A stretch of DNA of 33,215 bases, taken from NCBI GenBank assembly GCA_022486705.1, contig JAKVKC010000025.1, forward strand, positions 1 through 33,215. Reading direction: 5' to 3'. The notes under the pieces were generated by a model. The model saw nothing but the letters and a program-made list of their open reading frames with translations, did no database searches and was not told where the DNA came from. Both the position numbers and the translations under genes were made by a program. Source of the DNA: Solobacterium sp. (GTDB lineage Bacteria; Bacillota_I; Bacilli_A; Erysipelotrichales; Erysipelotrichaceae). Shown here piece by piece: positions 18,662-26,323 of the stretch. Position 1 is the stretch's first letter. Every line of letters starts with the position of its first letter.

Positions 18662-18693
18662 AAAAAAAGCAATCTTTGGTATCTGATTGCTTT
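18662..18693 (-). terminator. Rho-independent terminator of the patatin operon
   Basis: On the minus strand AAAGCAATC and GATTGCTTT form a 9-bp stem with a 10-nt loop, followed by a run of T. It overlaps the stop codon of the patatin-like gene. Confidence 0.88.
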
Positions 18694-19534
18694 ACTGCTG
18701 AGCCATAAAGTTCGCGATGGCATCAGCGTCATGGTATCCCTTTAAGTATAGTTCACGGATCGTTGTGACATCTTTGGTCAGTGTTTTCATATGGCCGATA
18801 TCGCTTGGGGCAACGATCAGGACTTTTCCCTGCTTTTCCAATTCAATTACTTCATCGACCTGCCGGTTGTACAGTTCTCCGCGTGTCAGGACATCTTTTC
18901 CAGCCGAAGGATAGACAGCCGACAGCAGATGCGCTGCCTTTTCATCGGTCTTGGCAATGCGGCGGTAATTTTTCGGACGGGTCAGGATGATGACCAATCT
19001 GTCACACCCATCTTCCATGGCTCTTTTATACGGCACCGGATCAGAGATGCCGCCGTCATAGTACGGCACGCCATTGATCTTATACGGACGGTCAACGACC
19101 GGTACATTGCACGATGCCTTGATGGCCATATATTCATCCTGGCGCATCTCAGCTTTATCAAAGTAGACCGGAAGTCCGGTATACGCATTGGTCGCGACCA
19201 CTTTGAACGGTGCCGGATTTTCTTTGATCTTCTGCCAATCCAGAGGATACTCTCCCCAGGAATCGGAAAGATCGCCATAGATATATTCCAGGCCGACATA
19301 GGATTTCGTCTTCAGCAGTGCTTTCCAGCCGATATATTCCGGGCGGGACATGTACTCTGTATAGAAGGTATAATTTCTGCCTCTTTGATGTGCCAGATAG
19401 GATGCGATATTTGCACTGCCGGCCGAGACGCCGATGCCATAGTCAAAGACCGCATCATTGTCCATGCACCAATCCAATACGCCAGCACCATAGGAACCGC
19501 GCAGTCCCCCGCCGACATCAATTACGCCGATCAT
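18692..19534 (-). CDS. Patatin-like phospholipase/acyl hydrolase
   Basis: A 280-aa patatin-family protein. The oxyanion motif GGGLRGSYGAG is at 8-18, the nucleophile is Ser37 in GVSAG (35-39) and the catalytic Asp160 lies in YYDGGISDP. The family hydrolyses acyl esters of lipids with a Ser-Asp dyad. No signal peptide is seen, so it acts in the cytoplasm or at the inner membrane face. Its ATG overlaps the stop of the upstream 135-aa gene by 4 bp, with GGAGG at good spacing. It is the last gene of a GNAT / 135-aa protein / patatin unit that ends at a terminator. Confidence 0.9.
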   Translation of the reverse strand: MIGVIDVGGGLRGSYGAGVLDWCMDNDAVFDYGIGVSAGSANIASYLAHQRGRNYTFYTEYMSRPEYIGWKALLKTKSYVGLEYIYGDLSDSWGEYPLDWQKIKENPAPFKVVATNAYTGLPVYFDKAEMRQDEYMAIKASCNVPVVDRPYKINGVPYYDGGISDPVPYKRAMEDGCDRLVIILTRPKNYRRIAKTDEKAAHLLSAVYPSAGKDVLTRGELYNRQVDEVIELEKQGKVLIVAPSDIGHMKTLTKDVTTIRELYLKGYHDADAIANFMAQQ

Positions 19535-19938
19535 TGCATTTCCTCCAATCCATCCAGGATCCCCTGGACTTCTGAAATGGCATCCTTGACCTGACGGCGG
19601 GCATCATTGATCTTGGTCTGTACGAACCAATCTGCCACAACTCCATCAAAAAAGTAATCCGCGAACCCTAAGAATCCATTCATATCCACCGTCATATTCG
19701 GCATGCCGCGGAAATCCTGCAGATATCCGGACAGCCGCTGCATCGATCTTTTCGCCTGTTCAATCTCTTTCTTTGCATCGGACATCTTAGAGCGCTTGAT
19801 CATTGTCGCGATCATACCTCCGGCAAATAGATCCACAAAGCCCCAATTTTCGGCATGGCCAAGTATTTCATCTGCTTTCTGCAGATGGAACAATGCATCA
19901 TTTGCGGTATTGACCGCTTCATTCAATCCTGCTTCCAT
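19531..19938 (-). CDS. Uncharacterised 135-aa helical protein
   Basis: I do not recognise this family with confidence. It is a soluble, helix-rich protein with no signal peptide. Two Lys/Glu-rich coiled-coil-like helices (about 48-72 and 105-135) flank two similar hydrophobic Gly/Phe segments, WGFVDLFAGGMIATMIKRSKM (about 32-52) and GFADYFFDGVVADWFVQTKI. The similar patterns (aromatic, D, F, G, then hydrophobic, then KI/KM and DA(K/R)) suggest an internal duplication. GAGGTG precedes the ATG. It follows the GNAT gene by 9 bp and overlaps the patatin gene by 4 bp, so a membrane-lipid link is possible but unproven. Confidence 0.75.
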   Translation of the reverse strand: MEAGLNEAVNTANDALFHLQKADEILGHAENWGFVDLFAGGMIATMIKRSKMSDAKKEIEQAKRSMQRLSGYLQDFRGMPNMTVDMNGFLGFADYFFDGVVADWFVQTKINDARRQVKDAISEVQGILDGLEEMQ

Positions 19939-19947
19939 ATGTGCACC

Positions 19948-20388
19948 TCACTTTCGATACTTCAGGATCATGCGGGTCGGTGAAACAATTCTTTCAATCT
20001 GAAATCCCTTTTCTGTATAAAGAGATACAGCCCGCTGATTCTTCTGATAGACATAGAGATAAATAGACTCATCTGTTTCATCCAGGATATGGTCCAATAC
20101 AGTCCTGCCGATGCCCTGATGGCGAAAAGAAGGAAGGATCAGAAGATCATCCAGTTCAGTACGGAGATCTGGCTGCGGGATCAGATGAAAGTATCCTGCC
20201 TTCTGCCCATTGCAGCAGATGCATGTATAGGCTTCCCAATTTCCTTCGATCTTCGTACGGCACCATTGCAGTGCATGTTTCAGATCAACGATCGTCGGGT
20301 CTTCATACTGCTTTACAAGAAGGCTCTCCATCGCAAAGATCGGTTCGATATCGCTGCGTTCCGCCCTGCCGTATGTCAATTTATCCAT
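19948..20388 (-). CDS. GNAT-family N-acetyltransferase
   Basis: A 146-aa acetyltransferase. The acetyl-CoA-binding motif LLILPSFRHQGIGRTVLDHI (motif A, R/QxxGxG) lies in the middle of the protein, and the C-terminal NQRAVSLYTEKGF is the usual motif B. It would transfer an acetyl group from acetyl-CoA to an unknown amine. The ATG has no Shine-Dalgarno. TTGGCA, a 16-bp spacer and TATAAT lie just upstream, with the -10 box exactly 6 nt from the ATG, so it is probably translated from a leaderless mRNA. It heads a three-gene unit with the 135-aa and patatin genes. Confidence 0.9.
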   Translation of the reverse strand: MDKLTYGRAERSDIEPIFAMESLLVKQYEDPTIVDLKHALQWCRTKIEGNWEAYTCICCNGQKAGYFHLIPQPDLRTELDDLLILPSFRHQGIGRTVLDHILDETDESIYLYVYQKNQRAVSLYTEKGFQIERIVSPTRMILKYRK

Positions 20389-20394
20389 GTCATT

Positions 20395-20422
20395 ATTATA
20401 TGCGAAATGTCTAAGATGCCAA
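20395..20422 (-). promoter_or_regulatory. Probable leaderless promoter of the GNAT operon
   Basis: On the minus strand TTGGCA (20422-20417), a 16-bp spacer and a perfect TATAAT (20400-20395) are followed by 6 nt and then ATG. Transcription would start at about the A of the start codon. It begins only a few bases after the ATPase stop codon. Confidence 0.75.
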
Positions 20423-20426
20423 ATTG

Positions 20427-23075
20427 TCAGTTCTTCGCTTTTGTACAGGCTCTTTCAACTGCCTTGACCAATTCAACTGCCGGGATCACTAAGATCGATA
20501 AGCCCAGAGCGACGCCGTATTCCATCCAGCTGACCGGGGTAAAACCGAACATGCCAGCTACGGCCGGCACTTCCAGCACCAATGTCACAAGAGCCAAGGA
20601 GCCCAGCATTGCTAACCAAAGCACTTTATTCTGCGACTGCAGCGTAAAGATCGAATTTCTGGTCGAGCGCATATTGAAACTGTGGAAGATCTCGCACATA
20701 TTCATTGTCAGGAAAGCCATCGTCATGCCATCCGGAGAAATTCCGTGCGGCATTTCAAAATGACCGATTTCCATGGAATGGCCGAGAATATAGGAAATAA
20801 TAGTCAGGGCTGTGATCAATGCGCCCTGATACAGAATATCCCACAGCATCCCGCCGGCAAAAATAGAATCCTTGGTATTCCGCGGAGCCCGCTTCATGAT
20901 ATCCTTCTCACCTTTTTCCAGACCTAAGGCAAGTGCTGGGAAACAGTCAGTGATCAGATTGATGAACAGCAGATGGACTGGCTTCAGCAATGTAAAGCCC
21001 ATGATCGTCGAGACAAAGACGCCCATGACTTCGCTCATATTGGAAGACAGCAGGAACTGGATCGCTTTGCGGATATTGTCATAGATCCGCCGGCCTTCTT
21101 CGACCGCATTGACGATGGTCGCAAAGTTGTCATCGGCCAGGATCATATCCGCCACATTCTTGGTGACATCCGTACCGGTAATTCCCATCCCGATGCCGAT
21201 ATCGGCTGCTTTGATCGATGGTGCGTCATTGACGCCGTCGCCCGTCATTGCGGTGACCGCGCCCTTCTGTTTCCAAGTATTCACAATACGTACTTTATGT
21301 TCCGGCTGCACCCGGGCATAGACATGATAATTGCCGATATTCTTCTTGAATTCTTCTTCGCTCAGACGATCCAAGTCGGCACCTGTCATCGCTTGGGAAG
21401 GATCATCCAGGATGCCCAGTTCCTTTGCAATGGCAATGGCTGTATCTTTATGATCGCCCGTGATCATGATCGGCGTGATGCCTGCTTCACGGCATTCCAC
21501 AATCGCCGCTTTGACTTCCGGACGGATTGGATCGATCATGCCCACCAGCCCAATATATGTCAGCTCTCTCTCCAAGCTCTTCGGCGATTCCTCGATTGGC
21601 TTTTCATCATACTTTCTTTCCGCGGCGCATAAGACACGCAGAGCCTGATCAGCCATTTCCTTATTGGCCATCAGGATCTCCTGTTTCTTTTCTGGCGTCA
21701 TCGGTCTGACCTGGCCATCCTCTAAATAAGATGTGCATTGGGACAGCACAATATCCGGTGCGCCCTTTGTATACTGCACAATGCCGTCTGCTGTCTCATG
21801 GATCGTTGACATCATCTTCCGCATGGAATCGAATGGTGCTTCGCCGATCCGCGGCTGCTGGATGCTGAGCTCTGTTTTCGGCATGCCCTCACTTTTCGCA
21901 AAAGCGACCAGAGCTGCTTCTGTCGGTTCGCCTGCCGCATTGCCATTTTCATCCAAATAGGCATCGGAGCACAGTGCCATGGCAGCTGCCAATTCTTTTG
22001 TATTCCCCGTATTCTTAACGACCGTCATGCGATTCTGCGTCAGTGTACCGGTCTTATCAGAGCAGATGATCTGCGTGCAGCCAAGTGTCTCAACGGCCGT
22101 CAGACGGCGGATCACTGCATTTGCCTTTGACATCTTTGTAACACCGATCGACAGAACGACCGTGACAACTGTCGCAAGTCCCTCCGGGATTGCCGCAACA
22201 GCCAGTGATACCGCAATCATGAACGTGCTCAGAATGCCGCTCAGCGTAAATTCACCAGCCATCACGAGATCAAAAATAAAGATAAAGATACAGATAAAGA
22301 TGACCAGCCACGACAGCTTCTTGCCAAGTTCATTCAGCTTGATCTGCAGCGGCGTGCTCTCATCCTTTGTCTGATTCAGAGCATCCGCGATCTTGCCCAT
22401 TTCCGTATCCATACCCGTCGCTGTGATCACGGCAATGCCTCTGCCATAGACTGCAGAAGAGCCCATATAGCACATATTAGTGCGATCGCCCAGCGGCACT
22501 TCTTCTTCATCTGATTCCATCTGCAGGATATCGATCATTTTGTTGACCGGCACGGATTCTCCTGTCAGCGCAGCTTCTTCGATCTTTAAAGATACTGCTT
22601 CCAGCAGTCTGCCATCGGCCGGTACAGCATCGCCTGCTTCCAGCACGATAATATCGCCCGGTACAAGATCTGCACTGGGAATGCTTGACTGCCGTCCATC
22701 ACGGATCACTTTGCATGTCGCTGCCGTCATTGTCTGCAGAGCGGCAATGGCCTGTTCTGCTTTGGACTCCTGCAGAACGCCTAAAACAGCATTCAGCAGG
22801 ACGACCGCCGCAATGATAATGACATCGGCCATCGATTCACCGCTGACTGCACTGGTCGCTGCCGAGATCACAGCAGCACACATCAGCATGATCAGCATCG
22901 GATCTTTCAGCTGTTCCAAGAACCGCTTCCAATTGGAGATCTTCTCCGCCGCTTTCAATGCATTGGCGCCGTACTTCTCTCTTCTGAGCTGTACTTCATG
23001 GCTGTTCAGCCCATCCGCGCTGCTTCCCATATTCTTCAGTACTTCTGCGGGATTTTCTGTATATACCTTTTCCAT
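20427..23075 (-). CDS. P-type cation ATPase (P2A type; Ca2+ or Mn2+ export)
   Basis: An 882-aa P2-type ATPase. It has the actuator motif TGES (171-174), IPEGL in M4 (296-300), the phosphorylated Asp340 in CSDKTGTLT, GDHKDTAIA and the hinge TGDGVNDAPS. M6 carries NLITDCFPALALG. The M4 and M6 residues match SERCA-like P2A pumps, which extrude Ca2+; some also move Mn2+. A frame open to 23195 includes riboswitch sequence and is not real at its N-terminus. AGGAGG lies just before two adjacent ATGs, of which 23075 has the better spacing. The Mn2+-type riboswitch upstream argues for a role in Mn2+ export or Mn2+-linked calcium balance. Confidence 0.93.
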   Translation of the reverse strand: MEKVYTENPAEVLKNMGSSADGLNSHEVQLRREKYGANALKAAEKISNWKRFLEQLKDPMLIMLMCAAVISAATSAVSGESMADVIIIAAVVLLNAVLGVLQESKAEQAIAALQTMTAATCKVIRDGRQSSIPSADLVPGDIIVLEAGDAVPADGRLLEAVSLKIEEAALTGESVPVNKMIDILQMESDEEEVPLGDRTNMCYMGSSAVYGRGIAVITATGMDTEMGKIADALNQTKDESTPLQIKLNELGKKLSWLVIFICIFIFIFDLVMAGEFTLSGILSTFMIAVSLAVAAIPEGLATVVTVVLSIGVTKMSKANAVIRRLTAVETLGCTQIICSDKTGTLTQNRMTVVKNTGNTKELAAAMALCSDAYLDENGNAAGEPTEAALVAFAKSEGMPKTELSIQQPRIGEAPFDSMRKMMSTIHETADGIVQYTKGAPDIVLSQCTSYLEDGQVRPMTPEKKQEILMANKEMADQALRVLCAAERKYDEKPIEESPKSLERELTYIGLVGMIDPIRPEVKAAIVECREAGITPIMITGDHKDTAIAIAKELGILDDPSQAMTGADLDRLSEEEFKKNIGNYHVYARVQPEHKVRIVNTWKQKGAVTAMTGDGVNDAPSIKAADIGIGMGITGTDVTKNVADMILADDNFATIVNAVEEGRRIYDNIRKAIQFLLSSNMSEVMGVFVSTIMGFTLLKPVHLLFINLITDCFPALALGLEKGEKDIMKRAPRNTKDSIFAGGMLWDILYQGALITALTIISYILGHSMEIGHFEMPHGISPDGMTMAFLTMNMCEIFHSFNMRSTRNSIFTLQSQNKVLWLAMLGSLALVTLVLEVPAVAGMFGFTPVSWMEYGVALGLSILVIPAVELVKAVERACTKAKN

Positions 23076-23129
23076 CATTCCTCCTTGTGCATCAGATAAT
23101 AAAAGACCCATGCACGCACTTGATCTGTG

Positions 23130-23225
23130 TGTATGAGTCTCATTCTTATCTCCAGACATTCCGGGTGCATGCACCGTCCTGACGAAATGCCGCACAGTAT
23201 CACTGTGGAATTACTCCCTCAAACA
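23130..23225 (-). promoter_or_regulatory. yybP-ykoY-type (Mn2+) riboswitch
   Basis: The minus strand shows the conserved order of this class: P1 arm TGTTTGAG with the loop element GGGAGTAA, a hairpin, CGTCAGGACGG, CACCCGG, then ATGAGAC and the closing P1 arm CTCATACA (one mismatch). It sits 55 nt upstream of a P-type ATPase, the best-known gene class controlled by it. The match is from memory of the consensus, without a covariance model. Confidence 0.8.
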
Positions 23226-23230
23226 GGAAT

Positions 23231-23239
23231 ATAGTAGCA
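23231..23239 (-). promoter_or_regulatory. Extended -10 promoter before the riboswitch
   Basis: On the minus strand TGCTACTAT (TGn plus a 4/6 -10 box) places transcription start close to the first base of the riboswitch P1 helix. A weak -35 TTTATT lies 16 bp upstream. Confidence 0.5.
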
Positions 23240-23277
23240 TACCGAAAATCCAAATAAAAGAGGATTCTCTGACAGTT

Positions 23278-23913
23278 TCAGCGATCTGTCTGCCGCACTT
23301 CCAAGGCGCGCAGCATCCAGGCAATCCCATACGTTCCAGCTAAGAGCAGGCACATCCATAGGACACTGGCATACCATGGCTGCTTGGTGATCCGCAGGAA
23401 CGGATATGGACCATCCGCCAGCTGCAGAAGATTCAATACGATCAGAATGCCCGCATAGATCAGCGTCGGCACCAGCACAAGCATAGTATCTTTCTTTGCC
23501 AAGGGATCCAATGGATCCAGCCAGACAAAAGAAACAAAGACAAGGATCGGGCAGAACAGATGATGATACAGCATCGAACCATCCACCAGCATAAAGTGCG
23601 CTGTACTGATGCCGCCCTGCATTGGGATCAGCACAAAGATGACCACAAGGAAGGTCAGCGTCAGACATACCGCTGAGATATATTTTGCGAATTGGATCCA
23701 GCCAGGGATTGATGTCCTTTTTCCCCGCAGCATCTCCATCTCACATAGCGCAAGGCATAAACATGCAAGCATTGCAAAGACATTGCTGTCTTCGGTATAG
23801 AATTCCGCAAAGTTCCATCCGCTCCGACATACATAGAGCCCTGCACCGATAGCTTCTAAGAGCACAGTCAGAAGATTGCAGAGCAGCGATATCTTCAGCC
23901 TTCCCGCTTTCAT
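23278..23913 (-). CDS. Pr6Pr-like (FAR-17a/AIG1-like) integral membrane protein
   Basis: A 211-aa membrane protein with about six hydrophobic helices. The FYTEDSNVFA segment after the first helix (about 38-47) and the mid-protein DGSMLYHHLFCPILVFVSF segment resemble Pr6Pr-family proteins of Firmicutes, whose function is unknown; some eukaryotic relatives are lipid esterases. It starts 1 nt after the alr stop with no clear Shine-Dalgarno, so it is probably coupled to alr. Only a weak 4-bp hairpin with a T-rich tail lies downstream, and the riboswitch-controlled transcript begins within 55 bp. Confidence 0.7.
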   Translation of the reverse strand: MKAGRLKISLLCNLLTVLLEAIGAGLYVCRSGWNFAEFYTEDSNVFAMLACLCLALCEMEMLRGKRTSIPGWIQFAKYISAVCLTLTFLVVIFVLIPMQGGISTAHFMLVDGSMLYHHLFCPILVFVSFVWLDPLDPLAKKDTMLVLVPTLIYAGILIVLNLLQLADGPYPFLRITKQPWYASVLWMCLLLAGTYGIAWMLRALEVRQTDR

Positions 23914-23914
23914 A

Positions 23915-25033
23915 TTATTCTGCCTGATTCAGGCCAGACCGGCTCAGCCGAGGATTGTCTTCCCCATACTCACAGCCATGCCAGATATATTTTCTAGTCA
24001 CACGTCCCGAGATCAGGCAGATGATCTCATAGGAGATCGTCTTCAGTTCATTCGCCATTTCTTCCAGATCGATATGATCGCCGAATACTTCAGCTTCTGT
24101 TCCCGGTGCCACATCATGATCCAGTCTGACCATGCACTGATCCATGCATATACGTCCGACAATTTCAGCCATCTGTCCGTCAACATATACTTTTCTGCCT
24201 TGGTTGGCACGGATAAAGCCATCCGCATAGCCAATCGGCATTGTTGCAATGATCTGATCGCTGTCAGCGGTATAGGTAGCCCCATAGCCGATCGTTTCGC
24301 CCTTGGCAACATGCTTGGTCATACTGATGCATGTATGCAGCGAGATTGCTTTCTTCAGATCTTTCTTATAAGGAGAGATGCCGTAGAGAGAAATACCTAC
24401 GCGGCATGCATTGGAAATATCATCCTTGAAGAAGATCGTAGCATCGCTGTTATCGCAATGGATCCACTCAAAAGGATACTGCAGTGCTTTTACAGCCGCT
24501 GCAAATTTCTGATACTGCTGATCCGTGATTTTATGATCCAGCTGATCGGAACAGAAGAAATGCGTAAAGATGCCTTCCATTCTGCATCCTGCTTTCTTCA
24601 ATTGATCAAATGCTTTCTGCAGAGAAGAAATATCTTTAAAGCCAATGCGGTTCATGCCGGTATCTACCGCCAGATGGACCTGCAGATCCTGACAGTTCTG
24701 GGCCGTTACCGCATCGACCCATTCTTTCGAATACGCCGCCGTGCTGATATGATGCTGAATCAGGATCGATGCATCCTGTGCATCCACTGCTCCTAAGATC
24801 AGGATCTTTCCATCATATCCTTCATTTCTCAGCATCAGTGCTTCATCCAAAGAAGAAACAGCCAGCATATCTGCCCCTGCTTCCAATACCGCATTGGCGA
24901 CCTGCTGATCCCCGCAGCCATACGCATCTGCTTTCAGTACAGCAATATACTTCTTGCCGCATATATCTTTCGTGCTTCTTACATTTTCTGCAATCGCATC
25001 CAGATTGACTTCCATCCAGGTATTTCTATACAT
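23915..25033 (-). CDS. alr: Alanine racemase
   Basis: A 372-aa PLP enzyme, normal length. The PLP lysine is Lys34 in AVLKADAYGCG, and the catalytic tyrosine lies in GETIGYGATY, followed by the conserved IATMPIGYADGF and RICMDQCMVRL segments. It interconverts L- and D-alanine, feeding D-Ala into peptidoglycan. The frame is open to 25081, but AAGGAGC lies 7-8 nt before ATG 25033 and the N-terminus YRNTWMEVNLDAI is family-typical. It is 13 bp downstream of a small membrane-protein gene and followed by the Pr6Pr-like gene. Confidence 0.95.
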   Translation of the reverse strand: MYRNTWMEVNLDAIAENVRSTKDICGKKYIAVLKADAYGCGDQQVANAVLEAGADMLAVSSLDEALMLRNEGYDGKILILGAVDAQDASILIQHHISTAAYSKEWVDAVTAQNCQDLQVHLAVDTGMNRIGFKDISSLQKAFDQLKKAGCRMEGIFTHFFCSDQLDHKITDQQYQKFAAAVKALQYPFEWIHCDNSDATIFFKDDISNACRVGISLYGISPYKKDLKKAISLHTCISMTKHVAKGETIGYGATYTADSDQIIATMPIGYADGFIRANQGRKVYVDGQMAEIVGRICMDQCMVRLDHDVAPGTEAEVFGDHIDLEEMANELKTISYEIICLISGRVTRKYIWHGCEYGEDNPRLSRSGLNQAE

Positions 25034-25046
25034 AATTTCGCTCCTT

Positions 25047-25484
25047 TTAGTACAGTGATGAATAATGATATCCAAAAACAATTCCTGCCGCCCGGAACAG
25101 AAGTCCCAGCAGACTGCTGATATTGGTCGAGAAGTTCATCTGCATCCATAAGCGCAGAGAATTCGGCCAGACAGCTGGATGAACAATGACATAAAGAATG
25201 CCATCCATGCCGTACATCGCACAGAGATCGCCGATCATGATCGCAAGAACGGTGCAGACAGCACCTAAGATACAGTATGCTTTGCCGATCCCATGTCCAT
25301 ATTTCTGGATCAAAGAACCGATCGACCAGCCCAGGAATAAATAGATGACTTCCATCTGGATCTGAATATAGCTGATGACCACGCCATAAAGCAGGCCTAA
25401 TAAAACGGCGGAACATAAACCAATCAGAACTGCCAGGAAAAAACGTTTATTGCTGTTCAGACCGCCGGTGTTGTATATCTGCAT
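25047..25484 (-). CDS. Small integral membrane protein, unrecognised
   Basis: A 145-aa protein with four hydrophobic helices (FFLAVLIGLCSAVLLGLLYG, a second before GWSIGSLIQKYG, IMIGDLCAMYG and a C-terminal helix). The pattern VIYLFLGWSIGSLIQKYG with GHGIG is seen in small Firmicutes membrane proteins of unknown function. GGAGGG precedes ATG 25484 by a normal distance; the longer frame from 25589 is not supported. A possible extended -10 (TGATACAAT) lies at 25510-25518 on the minus strand. It is the first gene ahead of alr. Confidence 0.75.
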   Translation of the reverse strand: MQIYNTGGLNSNKRFFLAVLIGLCSAVLLGLLYGVVISYIQIQMEVIYLFLGWSIGSLIQKYGHGIGKAYCILGAVCTVLAIMIGDLCAMYGMDGILYVIVHPAVWPNSLRLWMQMNFSTNISSLLGLLFRAAGIVFGYHYSSLY

Positions 25485-25579
25485 GAACTGCCCTCCAAGT
25501 ACGCTGTATATTGTATCACAATGAATAATTTCAGCAGAATTACATATGCATTTTTTCAAAAAGTTTGCGAAAGAATTGG

Positions 25580-25608
25580 TTGACTGCATAGGTGTGCCGT
25601 GGTATATT
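25580..25608 (+). promoter_or_regulatory. Promoter of the tRNA operon
   Basis: TTGACT (25580-25585), a 17-bp spacer and TATATT (25603-25608) lie 38 nt before the first tRNA, an excellent sigma-A promoter. Confidence 0.88.
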
Positions 25609-25645
25609 AATTTAGCACTCTGAAACAGAGCTGTGTACGATTTAT

Positions 25646-25721
25646 GGAGGTTTAGCTCAGTTGGGAGAGCATCTGCCTTACAAGCAGAGGGTCAGCGGTT
25701 CGAGCCCGTTAACCTCCACCA
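25646..25721 (+). tRNA. tRNA-Val (TAC)
   Basis: A cloverleaf with acceptor arm GGAGGTT/AACCTCC, anticodon loop CTTACAA (TAC), GTTCGAG T-loop and encoded CCA. Confidence 0.96.
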
Positions 25722-25728
25722 TTTATAT

Positions 25729-25804
25729 GCCGACTTAGCTCAATTGGCAGAGCAACTGATTTGTAATCAGTAGGTTGTAGGTTCGATTCCTATAGTCGGC
25801 ACCA
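25729..25804 (+). tRNA. tRNA-Thr (TGT)
   Basis: The acceptor arm is GCCGACT/AGTCGGC. Anticodon stem CTGAT/ATCAG holds TTTGTAA (anticodon TGT). The 3' CCA is encoded. Confidence 0.96.
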
Positions 25805-25814
25805 TCTTCTATTT

Positions 25815-25899
25815 GGAGACGTAGCGAAGAGGCTAAACGCGGCAGACTGTAAATCTGCTCCCTATGGGTTCGGTGGTTCGAAACCACCCGTCTCCACCA
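25815..25899 (+). tRNA. tRNA-Tyr (GTA)
   Basis: An 85-nt class II tRNA with a long variable arm. The acceptor arm is GGAGACG/CGTCTCC and the anticodon loop CTGTAAA (GTA). The 3' CCA is encoded. Confidence 0.96.
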
Positions 25900-25949
25900 T
25901 TTTTTCTTAAAATTTGATGCATCTGCTGGGTGCACACGATGAATCTGAT

Positions 25950-26024
25950 TGGGGCATAGCCAAGCGGTAAGGCAAGGGACTTTGACTCCCTCATTCGTGA
26001 GTTCGAATCTCGCTGCCCCAGCCA
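25950..26024 (+). tRNA. tRNA-Gln (TTG)
   Basis: The acceptor arm is TGGGGCA/TGCCCCA, a U1-A72 type as in bacterial tRNA-Gln. The anticodon loop is CTTTGAC (TTG). The 3' CCA is encoded. Confidence 0.95.
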
Positions 26025-26041
26025 TTATATATACCACTGAT

Positions 26042-26117
26042 GTCTCGGTAGCTCAGGTGGTAGAGCAACTGACTTTTAATCAGTGGGTCGAGGGTTCGAT
26101 TCCCTTCCGAGACACCA
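26042..26117 (+). tRNA. tRNA-Lys (TTT)
   Basis: The acceptor arm is GTCTCGG/CCGAGAC. Anticodon stem CTGAC/ATCAG-type holds TTTTAA (anticodon TTT). The 3' CCA is encoded. Confidence 0.95.
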
Positions 26118-26130
26118 CTTCTGAAAAGAT

Positions 26131-26204
26131 GCGAGTGTAGTTCAATGGTAGAACGGCAGCCTTCCAAGCTGCATACGTGAGTTCGATTCTCATCACTCGC
26201 TCCA
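26131..26204 (+). tRNA. tRNA-Gly (TCC)
   Basis: The acceptor arm is GCGAGTG/CACTCGC. The anticodon loop is CTTCCAA (TCC). The 3' CCA is encoded. It is the last tRNA before the operon terminator. Confidence 0.96.
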
Positions 26205-26215
26205 TATAGAAGTAT

Positions 26216-26240
26216 GAGTCACTGCAAAGTGGCTTTTTTT
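26216..26240 (+). terminator. Rho-independent terminator of the tRNA operon
   Basis: A seven-bp stem AGTCACT/AGTGGCT (one wobble) with a GCAA loop is followed by seven T. Confidence 0.88.
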
Positions 26241-26297
26241 GTACTTTATTTCTAAGAGTTGGAACAACTCTCTGCATCCCTCCTGTATTGTTTCGTC

Positions 26298-26303
26298 TAT
26301 AAT
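26298..26303 (+). promoter_or_regulatory. -10 box of the pyrophosphatase promoter
   Basis: A perfect TATAAT lies 20 nt before the start codon in the short gap after the tRNA terminator. No good -35 is visible at 16-18 bp. Confidence 0.5.
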
Positions 26304-26323
26304 GAGCACAGGAGATTATGATA

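Noticed and set aside
23076-23195. N-terminal extension of the P-type ATPase
   Set aside because: The extra 40 codons overlap the riboswitch and expression platform. AGGAGG lies right before the ATG pair at 23078/23075.
23278-23300. Hairpins after the Pr6Pr-like gene as a terminator
   Set aside because: Stems are only 4-5 bp and the T-rich tail is interrupted, so I did not list it.
25722-26130. Open frames running through the tRNA cluster on both strands
   Set aside because: The sequence is fully explained by six tRNAs; the frames have no ribosome binding sites.
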